Numbered from the stretch's first letter, positions 8,723 to 17,315 are shown. The stretch is DNA of 46,361 nt from an uncultured Treponema sp. (GCA_937902125.1 CALDIB010000025.1:1-46361); one strand, 5' to 3'. Notes: generated from the sequence alone by a model not told the origin. A program made the numbers and translations.

Positions 8723-8753
8723 CGAGAATTGAACGCAAAGCGGTCAATTCTCG
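8723..8753. repeat. Perfect inverted repeat, hairpin 2 between fusA and the ATPase gene
   Basis: CGAGAATTGA (8723-8732) pairs perfectly with TCAATTCTCG (8744-8753) around an 11-nt loop. There is no T-run on either side. It stands directly beside the hairpin at 8756. Confidence 0.7.
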
Positions 8754-8755
8754 TA

Positions 8756-8784
8756 GCTAAAAGTGGCAAAATGCCACTTTTAGC
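8756..8784. terminator. Perfect 13-bp hairpin right after fusA
   Basis: GCTAAAAGTGGCA (8756-8768) and its exact complement (8772-8784) flank a 3-nt loop, two bases past the fusA stop codon. No poly-U tract follows on the minus strand, so it may act as an mRNA 3'-end stabiliser or processing site rather than a classical terminator (inference). Confidence 0.55.
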
Positions 8785-8786
8785 TG

Positions 8787-10868
8787 TCACTTTTGAGCGG
8801 CTTTGCGCTCTTCCTGATACTTTTTCTGCAACTCGTCAGAAACAGCGTTAGGAACTTTTCCATACTTGAGGAATTCCATTGTGAATTCCGCCTTGCCCTG
8901 TGTTGAAGAGCGAAGGATTGTGGAGAAGCCGAACATTTCAGAAAGGGGAACTTCAGCGTTTACAGTTGAAGTGTTGTTTTCGTCGGTTGTGTCAATGATG
9001 ACGCCGCGGCGCTGGTTGATAAGGCCGAACATATTTCCCTGAAACTCTGTGGGGCCTGAAATTGAAACCTTCATAATCGGTTCCAAAATGCAAGGGCCGG
9101 CCTTGGCGTAACCTTCGCGGAAAGCGCCGATGGCGGCTGTCTGGAAGGCGATGTCGCTTGAGTCTACAGGGTGGTACTGACCGTCGTTGATTGTGCAGCG
9201 AACGTTTACAACCGGCGCTCCAATCAAAGAGCCCTGCTGCATGGCGCGCTTGAAGCCCTTGTCGCAAGAAGGAATGTATTCGTTGGGAATGGCTCCTCCC
9301 TTGATAGAGTCAACAAACTCGTACTCTTTGTCTTCGCAAGGCTCCATAAAGCCGGCCACACGGCCATACTGTCCCGAACCGCCGGTCTGCTTTTTGTGAG
9401 TATAGTTGAAGTCCGCGCGCTTTGTGATTGTCTCGCGGTAGGCTACCTGAGGAGCGCCCGTCTCAACTTCGCACTTGTATTCGCGCTTCATTCGTTCTAC
9501 ATAAACGGCAAGGTGCAACTCGCCCATTCCCTTGATGATGGTTTCGTTTGATTCCGGATCCATGTAAGTCTGGAAAGTGGGGTCTTCCTTTGTAAAGCGG
9601 TTCAAGGCCTTTGACATTTGCGCGGCGGCGTTCTTGTCTTTGGGCTTGATTGAAAGAGAGATAACCGGGTTGGGAACATACATAGAGGCCATTGAAACGT
9701 TCAATCCGCCTGAAGTGAATGTGTCGCCGGAAGCGCAGTCAACGCCGAACAAGGCCACGATGTCGCCGGCGCCCGCGTCGTTAATGTCTTCCATTTGGTT
9801 GGAGTTCATGCGGACAAGGCGGCCAACCTTAAAGCGCTTGCGGCTTCTTGTGTTGTAAAGCTCTTCGCCCTTTACGATGCGGCCCTGATAAACGCGGGTG
9901 TATGTAAGCTGGCCGTACTGGCCGTCGTCCAATTTGAACGCCAAGGCCACGGTCGGCTTGTTGTCGTCGGAAACCAATTCAACTTCCGCTTCGTTGTTGT
10001 CCAAGTCAAGGGCAACGTTCTTTACTTCCGTCGGATCGGGGAGGTAGCGGATAACGCCGTCAAGCAAGGGCTGAATTCCCTTGTTCATGTGGGCGGAACC
10101 GCAGAAAACGCCTACAAACTGCTCGGCCAAAGTGCCTTTGCGGATGGCGGCGATGATTTCTTCTTCTGTTTCAGTTCCTTCAAGAACGTGCTCCATCAAT
10201 GTGTCGTCGAACATTGAGGCGGCCTCGACCAATTCCTGGCGGTACTTTTCAACGTCGTCCTTCATGTGGGCGGGAACTTCGGCGTAGCGAAGCTCGTTTC
10301 CGTCGTGGCCCTCAAAGTAAATGGCCTTGCGGCTGATAAGGTCAACAACGCCTTCAAGCTTGTCTTCCAAACCGATGGGCAACTCCATCATGTATGCGTT
10401 GAGGCCAAGCTTTTCGCGAATCTGCATTCTAACGCGCAAGGGGTTGGCGCCTTGGCGGTCGCACTTGTTTACAAAGGCAATGCGGGGTACATGGTAGCGC
10501 TTGAGCTGGCGGTCTACAGTGATGGACTGAGACTGAACGCCGGCGACGGCGCACAAAATCATAATGGCTCCGTCAAGAACGCGCAAAGAGCGCTCAACTT
10601 CTACGGTAAAGTCAACGTGGCCGGGAGTGTCGATTACATTGATTGTGTAACCCTTCCACTCAACCTGGGTTGCGGCGGACTGGATTGTGATTCCACGCTC
10701 GCGCTCCAATTCCATTGAATCCATAAGAGCGCCGACGCCGTCCTTTCCGCGAACTTCGTGAATCTGGTGAATCTTGTTGCAGTAAAACAAAATACGTTCT
10801 GTCGTAGTTGTCTTTCCAGAGTCGATGTGGGCGCTGATACCGATATTTCTCATCTTAGAAATATCCAT
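8787..10868 (-). CDS. fusA: Elongation factor G, spirochaete mtEFG1-like type
   Basis: A 693-residue translational GTPase that moves tRNAs and mRNA after peptide-bond formation. G1 AHIDSGKT, switch I region MDSMELERERGITIQSAA, G3 DTPGHVDF and G4 NKCD are intact, followed by domains II to V (THKKQTGGSGQYGRV opens domain IV). The residues between G1 and G3 (EVRGKDGVGA, SMELERERGI) read like human mitochondrial EFG1. Spirochaetes are known to carry two such EF-Gs, one for translocation and one for ribosome recycling. This one matches the translocase (EFG1) type better. A GAGG site precedes the ATG and a strong promoter lies at 10917. Confidence 0.95.
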   Translation of the reverse strand: MDISKMRNIGISAHIDSGKTTTTERILFYCNKIHQIHEVRGKDGVGALMDSMELERERGITIQSAATQVEWKGYTINVIDTPGHVDFTVEVERSLRVLDGAIMILCAVAGVQSQSITVDRQLKRYHVPRIAFVNKCDRQGANPLRVRMQIREKLGLNAYMMELPIGLEDKLEGVVDLISRKAIYFEGHDGNELRYAEVPAHMKDDVEKYRQELVEAASMFDDTLMEHVLEGTETEEEIIAAIRKGTLAEQFVGVFCGSAHMNKGIQPLLDGVIRYLPDPTEVKNVALDLDNNEAEVELVSDDNKPTVALAFKLDDGQYGQLTYTRVYQGRIVKGEELYNTRSRKRFKVGRLVRMNSNQMEDINDAGAGDIVALFGVDCASGDTFTSGGLNVSMASMYVPNPVISLSIKPKDKNAAAQMSKALNRFTKEDPTFQTYMDPESNETIIKGMGELHLAVYVERMKREYKCEVETGAPQVAYRETITKRADFNYTHKKQTGGSGQYGRVAGFMEPCEDKEYEFVDSIKGGAIPNEYIPSCDKGFKRAMQQGSLIGAPVVNVRCTINDGQYHPVDSSDIAFQTAAIGAFREGYAKAGPCILEPIMKVSISGPTEFQGNMFGLINQRRGVIIDTTDENNTSTVNAEVPLSEMFGFSTILRSSTQGKAEFTMEFLKYGKVPNAVSDELQKKYQEERKAAQK

Positions 10869-10916
10869 AATATTTACCTCTCATTTAAAAAATTTCTTTA
10901 AAAGAATAGTTTTAAA

Positions 10917-10945
10917 ATTATAATGAAAACCGCGCCTTTGTTCAA
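10917..10945 (-). promoter_or_regulatory. fusA promoter
   Basis: On the minus strand TTGAAC (10940-10945), 17-bp spacer, consensus TATAAT (10917-10922). The leader would be about 40 nt and contains the GAGG ribosome site, in contrast to the leaderless genes nearby. Confidence 0.75.
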
Positions 10946-10982
10946 TACTTTTGCAAAAAGAATTTTTTTGTTTTATCCGATG

Positions 10983-12557
10983 TCATTGTCCAAACGAAGC
11001 CAAAAACTGAACGCTGGCGTTTACGCTTACGGCCTTGAATTTTAGCAAAAAAGCGGCGGAAGCGCTTGGACTGAACTTGAATTTATTGTTTTTTTGGCTG
11101 GCGGAAGCCCCAATCGAAACGCTGGACAAAACGGATTTTTTTGGATAGAAGGAAATTTTCAGCCGCTCCGTCCATTCTCGTTTTTTTTCGTCTTGGTCAG
11201 GCTGAAAAGAGGCGCCGCCGCTTATGGCAAGACGGCCTCCCCTTTGCCCCAAAAAAGAATGTGAGCAATAAAAGTTGGCGCTGATTTTTGCGGGCGGCGG
11301 CGCCTTTTTTTGGCTTGGAATTTCTTTCAGGCAAGCAGGACCAAGCCCCGCGGTAAATTTAATTGAATCAGTCTTGCTTGACACAGAAATGCCGGCCGCC
11401 GCCTTGCCTTCAACTGAACGGCGCTGTCCGCTTTTTTCATAGTCCTTTATTTGCTCTTCCGCAAAAAAACAAGTTCCAGCCTTCAAGCGTCTTCCGCTTT
11501 TTAGCTTGCGGGAAAACTGAGGAGAAATTTTGGCCTGCCAATTTTTTTTATATTCCTTTCCGTTGGCGGCCGCGTAAGGGCTTTTTTCTTCCATAAACAA
11601 ATTGTCGCTTGCAAAAAAAGCGGCGGCAAGGGAAAAATTTCCAACCGAAAAAAGAAGTTCTTGCGCGAATGTCGTTCTGCCCAAACTTTGAGAGTTTTGA
11701 GCCGCTCCAAGCGTAGTCTTGCACTTTAAGTGAGGAATTTCAATGGAGATGTCGGCGGCAAAGCAATTGTTAAGAGAGTCGCTTTTGGCTGGAACGTCTT
11801 CCATCCAGCCAAAGTCCGCCATAAAAGTTTCTTCGCTTAAATACCGGCCAAAAATAACGCCGCTTGTAAGGGAAAAATAATTGGAAGCCAAAAAGCCGCC
11901 GCCAAGGCTTATCCAAAAAGGACAGCTTTGCTTAAGGCCGCCCCTTTTGGCCATTGAAAAATCGGTCCTAAAGGGCAGCAGGCGGACGCTTTGAAAAGCG
12001 GAGGCGCCGGGCGGCGGAATCTCTGCGGAAAAATACAAGGCGTCAGTTTGCGGGCTTGAACTTTTTGACGGAAGGCTTTCCGCCAAAACACCCGCGTCCG
12101 AAACGCTCGGCGCAAAGGGGCTGACAGCTGTTGAAAAGGGCGCCATCCTTTTTTTGCTGTAGACTTTTATAGAACCAATGGAAAGCCTGCATTTGGCTTG
12201 GCTTTGAATTTTTGACAAGTCAAAAGAAAGGCTCCAGCGTCGGCGGTCAAAAATTTTTTCATAAGCCTCAAATCCGTCCAAAGCCCAAAAATCGGCGCCG
12301 CCGGTCTTTGGACAGGAGTTAAAAAGCCTTGCCTCCAGCGCCCCAAAATTCAGCTTAAAGCCGTGACAAAAAATCCAAGAAGAATCTTCAAGGATTTTTC
12401 CATTCCAGTTTTTGGGCGCTTCCATTTGGGCCGACCAATAAAGGCTTGCCAAAAGCGGCGGCGCCTTTTTTGTCCTGCAAAGAATTTCTTGCGGAAAAAG
12501 CGCGGCCGGAAAAAAAAAGAGCGGGCCAAAAAGCGCGCTCAAAAATATTTTTCTCAT
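10983..12557 (-). CDS. Exported protein of unknown function, possibly outer-membrane beta-barrel
   Basis: I do not recognise a family. The 524-residue product starts with a signal peptide (MRKIFLSALFGPLFFFPAALFPQ). The C-terminal two thirds consist of short alternating hydrophobic segments separated by polar turns (FSVGNFSLAAAFFASDN, RLAISGGASFQPDQD, VSIGASASQKNNKF, FLLKFKAVSVNASVQF), as in outer-membrane barrels. The middle is rich in Ser and Pro (about residues 150-190). The last residues, ASFGQ, lack the usual terminal aromatic. A TATCTT hexamer lies 6 nt before the ATG, which fits the leaderless pattern but has only a weak -35. It stands alone between fusA and the pflA repeat region. Confidence 0.6.
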   Translation of the reverse strand: MRKIFLSALFGPLFFFPAALFPQEILCRTKKAPPLLASLYWSAQMEAPKNWNGKILEDSSWIFCHGFKLNFGALEARLFNSCPKTGGADFWALDGFEAYEKIFDRRRWSLSFDLSKIQSQAKCRLSIGSIKVYSKKRMAPFSTAVSPFAPSVSDAGVLAESLPSKSSSPQTDALYFSAEIPPPGASAFQSVRLLPFRTDFSMAKRGGLKQSCPFWISLGGGFLASNYFSLTSGVIFGRYLSEETFMADFGWMEDVPAKSDSLNNCFAADISIEIPHLKCKTTLGAAQNSQSLGRTTFAQELLFSVGNFSLAAAFFASDNLFMEEKSPYAAANGKEYKKNWQAKISPQFSRKLKSGRRLKAGTCFFAEEQIKDYEKSGQRRSVEGKAAAGISVSSKTDSIKFTAGLGPACLKEIPSQKKAPPPAKISANFYCSHSFLGQRGGRLAISGGASFQPDQDEKKREWTERLKISFYPKKSVLSSVSIGASASQKNNKFKFSPSASAAFLLKFKAVSVNASVQFLASFGQ

Positions 12558-12644
12558 GCCTATAAGATAGGATTTTTTTTAAAGAATTCACCAAAAATTC
12601 AGAAAATTCCTAAATTTTTTTCGCTTTTTCCGCGAAATTCCAGT

Positions 12645-12862
12645 GGACGTTTGAATAAACTTCCGTCAGCAAAATGACGCGAATTAGTTTTTCCAAGCGT
12701 CATATTGCAAAGTCCGCGACTGCGGACGCTTGGATAAACTTCCGCCAGCAAAATGACGCGAACTAATTTTTCCAAGCGTCATATTGCAAAGTCCGCGACT
12801 GCGGACGTTTGGATAAACTTCCTATAGCAAAATGACGCGAATTAATTTTTCCAAGCGTCATA
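12645..12862. repeat. 79-bp tandem repeat array at the 3' end of pflA, about 2.8 copies
   Basis: Copies start at 12645, 12724 and 12803 (period 79), the last ending at 12862 where it merges into pflA. Read on the minus strand, every copy contains a version of the final codons of pflA (YDAWKN and stop) and its 3' flank, including a second hairpin GTCCGC-agtc-GCGGAC (12712-12727 and 12791-12806). ATGACGC and GCGTCAT inside each unit can also pair, as can GACGCTTGGA with TCCAAGCGTC. Copies differ at a few positions. The 87 bases from 12558 to 12644 hold only the upstream region of the gene at 12557. Confidence 0.9.
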
Positions 12863-13591
12863 CCGGTCGCATTCCAAAATGCGGCGCGCGTTTTGAACCC
12901 TTTCCGCCGTGGGAGAAGGAACGCCTTCCAAGCGGTAAGGAATTCCCAACTCCTTGTATTTTGCGATTCCCAGCGTATGGTATGGAAGAACTTCCACCCG
13001 CTGAACATTGCCCAGCGAGCGAATGAAATCCCGCGTCCTTTCCAAATATTCGTCCTTGTCGCTGATTCCCGGAACCAAAACATGCCGAATCCAAATGGGC
13101 TTTTGAATTTTGTCCAAGTAACGGAACATTTTCACTATGTTGTCGTTGGGCTGCCCCGTAAGCTCCAAATGCTCGGCGGGGTCAATGTGCTTTATGTCCA
13201 TAAGCAAAAGGTCGGTCACTTGCATCAGCGCCTCAAATTTTTCAAACCATTCGCCCGAATCCTTAAAGGGGCCGCCGGAAGTGTCTATGCAAGTGTGAAC
13301 GTTTTCTTTTTTTGCTAAGGTGAAAAAGTCAAGCAAAAAGTCCAACTGCGCCAACGGCTCTCCTCCGCTGACTGTAACGCCGCCTTTTTTTCCCCAGTAA
13401 GCTCGGTCTTTTACGGCGTCGGCCAACAAGTCGGCGGGAGACATTTTCTTTCCTTCGGACATATTCCAAGTGTCAGGGTTGTGGCAAAACTTGCAGCGCA
13501 AGGGGCAGCCGGCGGTAAAGACAATGTAGCGCATTCCCGGTCCGTCCACCGCGCCAAAAGATTCAATAGAGTGAATGTATCCGTCAGTCAT
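12842..13591 (-). CDS. pflA: Pyruvate formate-lyase activating enzyme (radical SAM)
   Basis: A 249-residue radical-SAM activase that abstracts hydrogen from the PflB glycine. The cluster motif CPLRCKFC (CxxxCxxC) is intact, followed by HNPDTW and the SAM-binding GGEPLAQLDF, as in PflA. A frame opening with TTG at 13603 is four codons longer, but that TTG is part of the ribosome site GGAGAA, so I start at the ATG 13589-13591 (MTDGYIHS). It is the third gene of pflB, unknown membrane protein, pflA. The last codons (YDAWKN, stop) are the template of the 79-bp tandem array that follows. Confidence 0.95.
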   Translation of the reverse strand: MTDGYIHSIESFGAVDGPGMRYIVFTAGCPLRCKFCHNPDTWNMSEGKKMSPADLLADAVKDRAYWGKKGGVTVSGGEPLAQLDFLLDFFTLAKKENVHTCIDTSGGPFKDSGEWFEKFEALMQVTDLLLMDIKHIDPAEHLELTGQPNDNIVKMFRYLDKIQKPIWIRHVLVPGISDKDEYLERTRDFIRSLGNVQRVEVLPYHTLGIAKYKELGIPYRLEGVPSPTAERVQNARRILECDRYDAWKN

Positions 13592-13609
13592 AAAGTTCTC
13601 CAAAAAAAA

Positions 13610-14386
13610 TCACTTGTAATCCACGGGAACAATTTTTATGCTGAAAAGCTCCTCTCCCGCGACATTTTTATATGTCAATATGAACCAAATGGTCCTTTCA
13701 AACAATTCCTTGTTGGAGCCTGAGTCCCGCAAGTTTTGGATGAAATTTTCTTTTATGATTTGATCCGCGTTTTCCTCCAAATCCTGAAATTCTTCAACCG
13801 TGTAATCCAAGTAAACTTTGAACAAAGACGAGCGGGCGCTGTCAAGAGTTGTCCATTCGTCAATTTGCGCCGGACAAGAAGACTGAATCGACTGGGCCAA
13901 ATCCGAAGCGTATTTTATGGCTCTCCATTCCTTGAGCAAAAATGGCGCCGCAAACGCTATGACCATTCCGCCGATTGCCGCCACAACGCTTCCAACGTTA
14001 ACGGCCTTTTTTGAACTGGCGGCGTCGTCAGCCGGATCTTCTTCCGGCGGGGGCAAAGACGGATTTTGGTCATAAATGATTTTTGAGGCGCCTTCCAAAA
14101 CCTGGCATATTTTTTCCGCCGAATAAGGGGTCAAAATTTCCAGAAATGTGTAAGTGACTGAATTTGTGTCCACTTGAACCTTGGCCTTGTAGGGTTTTTG
14201 CGAAAAGGCTTTTAACGCCTCCCCCGCCGCCGTAGAAATTTCCGTCGGAGCGCTTATATGCAAAACCTTGCAATTATGTCCGTCGTTCAAGCGGACTCGG
14301 CTGTTTTTGACAATTCCTTTTACAAACATTCCGTCGTCTGTCAAATTGAACTTGTCCCTTACTTTTTTTATGCCGGAAAAAATCAT
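13610..14386 (-). CDS. Unknown membrane protein between pflB and pflA
   Basis: No family recognised. It has 258 residues. The N-terminal part (about 1-110) is soluble and begins MIFSGIKKVRDKF, with a beta-rich look. It is followed by an acidic Pro-rich linker (SLPPPEEDPADD), one hydrophobic helix near residues 130-150 (VGSVVAAIGGMVIAFAAPFLL), and a C-terminal domain with an acidic helix (YTVEEFQDLEENADQI). GGAGAG precedes the ATG. It lies behind the pflB terminator and only 18 nt before pflA, so pflA expression depends on the same transcript. A link to pyruvate formate-lyase function is suggested only by position. Confidence 0.65.
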   Translation of the reverse strand: MIFSGIKKVRDKFNLTDDGMFVKGIVKNSRVRLNDGHNCKVLHISAPTEISTAAGEALKAFSQKPYKAKVQVDTNSVTYTFLEILTPYSAEKICQVLEGASKIIYDQNPSLPPPEEDPADDAASSKKAVNVGSVVAAIGGMVIAFAAPFLLKEWRAIKYASDLAQSIQSSCPAQIDEWTTLDSARSSLFKVYLDYTVEEFQDLEENADQIIKENFIQNLRDSGSNKELFERTIWFILTYKNVAGEELFSIKIVPVDYK

Positions 14387-14400
14387 ATTCTCTCCAAAAG

Positions 14401-14434
14401 AAAAAAGGCTGGCGGCGAAAGCGCCGCCAGCCTT
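14401..14434 (-). terminator. Strong terminator directly after pflB
   Basis: A perfect 13-bp stem (14405-14417 with 14422-14434, AAGGCTGGCGGCG arm) and, on the minus strand, a T-run complementary to 14401-14406. It sits between pflB and the next gene of the same operon, so it probably attenuates rather than ends transcription (inference). Confidence 0.85.
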
Positions 14435-14494
14435 TGCATTTTACAGTCAATGCAACTGCGGGTTGACTTGCAATTATCAACCCGCAATGCCCGC

Positions 14495-16831
14495 TTACAT
14501 GGTCGCATGGCAGGTGCGAGCGATAACGTCGTCCTGCTGCTCCTTTGTAAGGTTGATGAAGCGAACCGCGTAGCCAGAAACGCGAACGGTGAAGTTGGCG
14601 TATTCGGGCTTTTCGGGGTGGGCTTGGCAGTCCTTAAGCTTTTCAACGCCAAAGACGTTGACGTTAAGGTGGTGGGCTCCCTTCTCAAAGTAGCCGTCCA
14701 TAACGTTGACCAAGTTCTGCACTCGCTCGTCTTCGCTGTGTCCCAAAGCGTCGGGGTTGATTGTCTGAGTGTTGGAAATTCCGTCCAAAGAATACTCGTA
14801 AGGAACTTTGGCCACAGAGTTCAAGCTCTTGACAAGACCCTTTGTCTCGGCGCCGTAAGAGGGGTTGGCTCCAGGGCTGAAGGGAGCGTGGGCCGGGCGT
14901 CCGTTGGGAAGCGCGCCGGTGGCCTTTCCGTAAACCACGTTTGAAGTGATTGTAAGGATGGAAGTTGTAGGCTCGGCGTTGCGGTATGTGTGGTGCTTCT
15001 TGATTTTTCCGATGAAAGTCTTAAGAAGCCACTTGGCAATCTCGTCGGCGCGGTCGTCGTCCTGGCCGTAGCGGGGGAAGTCGCCTTCAACCTTAAAGTC
15101 GTAGGCCATGTTGGGCGCGAAGACACGCTTTCCTTTTTTGTCGGTAACGTCGATGTCCCGGCGAAGAACCTTGACTTTGGCGTACTTGATAGCCGAAAGT
15201 GAGTCTACAACGTGGCTGAAGCCCGCGATTCCCGTGGCGAACGTTCTGCGAACGTTTGTGTCGATAAGGGCAAGCTCGGCGGCCTCGTAGTAGTATTTGT
15301 CGTGCATATAGTGGATGGCGTTGAGAGTGTTGACATACAAGCCGGCAAGCCATTCAAGCATGGTGTCATACTTCTTCATGACTTCGTTGTAGTCAAGGTA
15401 CTCGCTTGTAATCGGGGCGATGTCCGGACCAACCTGAACGCCGGGAGTCAAGCCGGCTTCCTCGTCGCGGCCGCCGTTGATGGCGTAAAGCAAGGCTTTG
15501 GCCAAGTTGGCGCGGGCTCCGAAGAACTGCATTTCCTTTCCTGTCTGTGTGGCGGAAACGCAGCAGCAGATTGAGTAGTCGTCTCCCCAAATCGGCCGCA
15601 TGATGTCGTCGTTCTCATACTGAATTGAAGAAGTGTCAATTGAAATCTTGGCGGCGTATTTGCGGAAATTTTCCTGCAAGCGCTTTGAATAGAGAACTGT
15701 GATGTTAGGCTCGGGCGACGGTCCCATGTTCTCCAATGTGTGCAAGAAGCGGTAGTCGTTCTTTGTAACCATTGAGCGGCCGTCCTGTCCAAGGCCGGCG
15801 ACTTCCAAAGTGGCCCAGATTGGGTCGCCTGAGAAAAGCTGGTTGTAAGACTCGATGCGGGCGAAGCGGACCATGCGGAACTTCATTACGATATGGTCAA
15901 CCAATTCCTGGGCCTGCTCTTCTGTAATCACGCCGTTCTTAAGGTCGCGCTCGATGTAAATGTCAAGGAATGTGGCGATGCGGCCTACTGACATGGCGGC
16001 GCCGTTCTGTGTCTTGATGGCGGCAAGGTAGCCGAAGTAGAGCCACTGGAAAGCTTCTTTGGCTGTCTTGGCGGGCTTGGAAATGTCAAAGCCGTAAGAG
16101 GCGGCCATCTCTTTCATCTGGCCCAAAGCCTTGATTTGCTCGGCGACTTCCTCGCGGAGGCGGATTACGTCGTCAGTCATTGTTCCGTCGCCGATGTTGG
16201 CGAAGTCTTTTTGTTTTTCCTGAATGAGGAAGTCGATTCCGTAAAGCGCTATGCGGCGGTAGTCTCCAACAATGCGTCCGCGGCCATATGTGTCCGGCAA
16301 ACCGGTCAAGATGTGGGCCGAGCGGGCCTTGCGGATTTCCGGGCTGTATACTTGGAAAACCGCGTCAGAGTGAGTCTTGTGGTATTCGGTGAAAATCTTG
16401 TGGAGCTCTTTGTTCGGCTCGTAGCCGTACATTTCGCAAGATTGTTCGGCCATGCGGATTCCGCCAAAAGGCATGAAAGCGCGCTTTAACGGCTTGTCTG
16501 TCTGAAGTCCAACAACCTGCTCCAAATCTTTCTTTGAGCCGTCGGCAAAAATATAACCCGGCTTGTGGCTTGTGATGCCGGTGACGATGTCGGTGTCCAA
16601 GTCAAGAACGCCGTTTCGTTCCTTTCCGTCAAGTCCTTTTGACTTTTTGTTGTGCTCTTCTTTTTGAAGTCTCTGCAGCTCGTCAAAAAGTTCCTTTGTG
16701 GCCTTTGTAGGTCCTGCAAGGAATTTGCTGTCTCCGTCATACGGAGTGTAGTTCAACTGAATGAATTCGCGGACGTTCACTTCGTCCTGCCAAAGACGGC
16801 CGGCTTTAAAGCCGTTCCACTCTTCTCTCAT
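14495..16831 (-). CDS. pflB: Formate acetyltransferase (pyruvate formate-lyase)
   Basis: A 778-residue glycyl-radical enzyme converting pyruvate and CoA to acetyl-CoA and formate. The catalytic cysteine pair lies in ICCCVSATQTG (three Cys, residues 422-424) and the radical glycine in RVSGYAVRF (Gly753). Both are at the expected distance from the ends. The frame can be extended upstream to 16888, but GGAGG stands right before the ATG at 16829-16831 (MREEWNGF), which I take as the start. It has its own terminator downstream and a promoter at 16923. It is the key fermentation enzyme of an anaerobe, activated by the PflA encoded two genes downstream. Confidence 0.97.
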   Translation of the reverse strand: MREEWNGFKAGRLWQDEVNVREFIQLNYTPYDGDSKFLAGPTKATKELFDELQRLQKEEHNKKSKGLDGKERNGVLDLDTDIVTGITSHKPGYIFADGSKKDLEQVVGLQTDKPLKRAFMPFGGIRMAEQSCEMYGYEPNKELHKIFTEYHKTHSDAVFQVYSPEIRKARSAHILTGLPDTYGRGRIVGDYRRIALYGIDFLIQEKQKDFANIGDGTMTDDVIRLREEVAEQIKALGQMKEMAASYGFDISKPAKTAKEAFQWLYFGYLAAIKTQNGAAMSVGRIATFLDIYIERDLKNGVITEEQAQELVDHIVMKFRMVRFARIESYNQLFSGDPIWATLEVAGLGQDGRSMVTKNDYRFLHTLENMGPSPEPNITVLYSKRLQENFRKYAAKISIDTSSIQYENDDIMRPIWGDDYSICCCVSATQTGKEMQFFGARANLAKALLYAINGGRDEEAGLTPGVQVGPDIAPITSEYLDYNEVMKKYDTMLEWLAGLYVNTLNAIHYMHDKYYYEAAELALIDTNVRRTFATGIAGFSHVVDSLSAIKYAKVKVLRRDIDVTDKKGKRVFAPNMAYDFKVEGDFPRYGQDDDRADEIAKWLLKTFIGKIKKHHTYRNAEPTTSILTITSNVVYGKATGALPNGRPAHAPFSPGANPSYGAETKGLVKSLNSVAKVPYEYSLDGISNTQTINPDALGHSEDERVQNLVNVMDGYFEKGAHHLNVNVFGVEKLKDCQAHPEKPEYANFTVRVSGYAVRFINLTKEQQDDVIARTCHATM

Positions 16832-16922
16832 AAGAATGCCTCCAATAAATATTTGAAAGAAACGCCTCGCGCCGCGGGAAAATCCCAACGGAACAAGCCT
16901 TCTTCAACTTTCTACATTTTCA

Positions 16923-16951
16923 AGTATAAAGCGCTTTGACAAAAAAAGCAA
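16923..16951 (-). promoter_or_regulatory. pflB promoter
   Basis: On the minus strand TTGCTT (16946-16951), 17-bp spacer, TATACT (16923-16928). The leader would be about 85 nt and ends with the GGAGG site of pflB. Confidence 0.6.
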
Positions 16952-17153
16952 TAGAAAAAAATAAAAAATTGAATAAAATTAAATTGTATTCAATGCTTTT
17001 TACAGTACAAATGTAAAGGGAACGCGGCTTGCCATGCTGCGACGGCGGCGGCATTTTTTAAAACCCCGCCAAAGCGCGGAATGTCCGCGCTTCTATAACT
17101 TGCGCAAAACGCAATAATAACTTGAGATTATTTCACTAGACGCAACATCACCT

Positions 17154-17173
17154 GCCGCGCTATAATAGGCGGC
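17154..17173 (+). promoter_or_regulatory. ilvC -10 box inside a short inverted repeat
   Basis: TATAAT (17161-17166) is flanked by GCCGC (17154-17158) and GCGGC (17169-17173), an inverted repeat that could be an operator. No good -35 hexamer is found at 16-18 bp, which fits an activator-dependent promoter (inference). Confidence 0.4.
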
Positions 17174-17315
17174 GAAATGAACGCGTGAGGGATTGCAGCG
17201 GCGCGAAGCGTTCCGACGCATGGCGGAGGAATGAAGCGACAGCGAGAACCGCGAAAAGCCCGGCCTGAGCGAATGCGAGGGACACGCCCAAAATATCATT
17301 CCCAAGGAGAAAAAA

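Larger units (their letters stand above)
16832..17315. other. 484-bp intergenic region between pflB and ilvC
   Basis: It holds the pflB promoter (16923-16951), an AT-rich stretch to about 17010, and the ilvC promoter region with a leader of about 145 nt (17170-17315). I see no convincing gene. Short frames in the leader have no ribosome site. Confidence 0.6.

Noticed and set aside
12645..12862. CRISPR array
   Set aside because: The 79-bp units are contiguous copies with no unique spacers and overlap the end of a coding region; no cas genes are near.
12763..13083. Minus-strand frame ending in the same YDAWKN
   Set aside because: It reads pflA out of frame and only shares the ending because the tandem array repeats the pflA tail.
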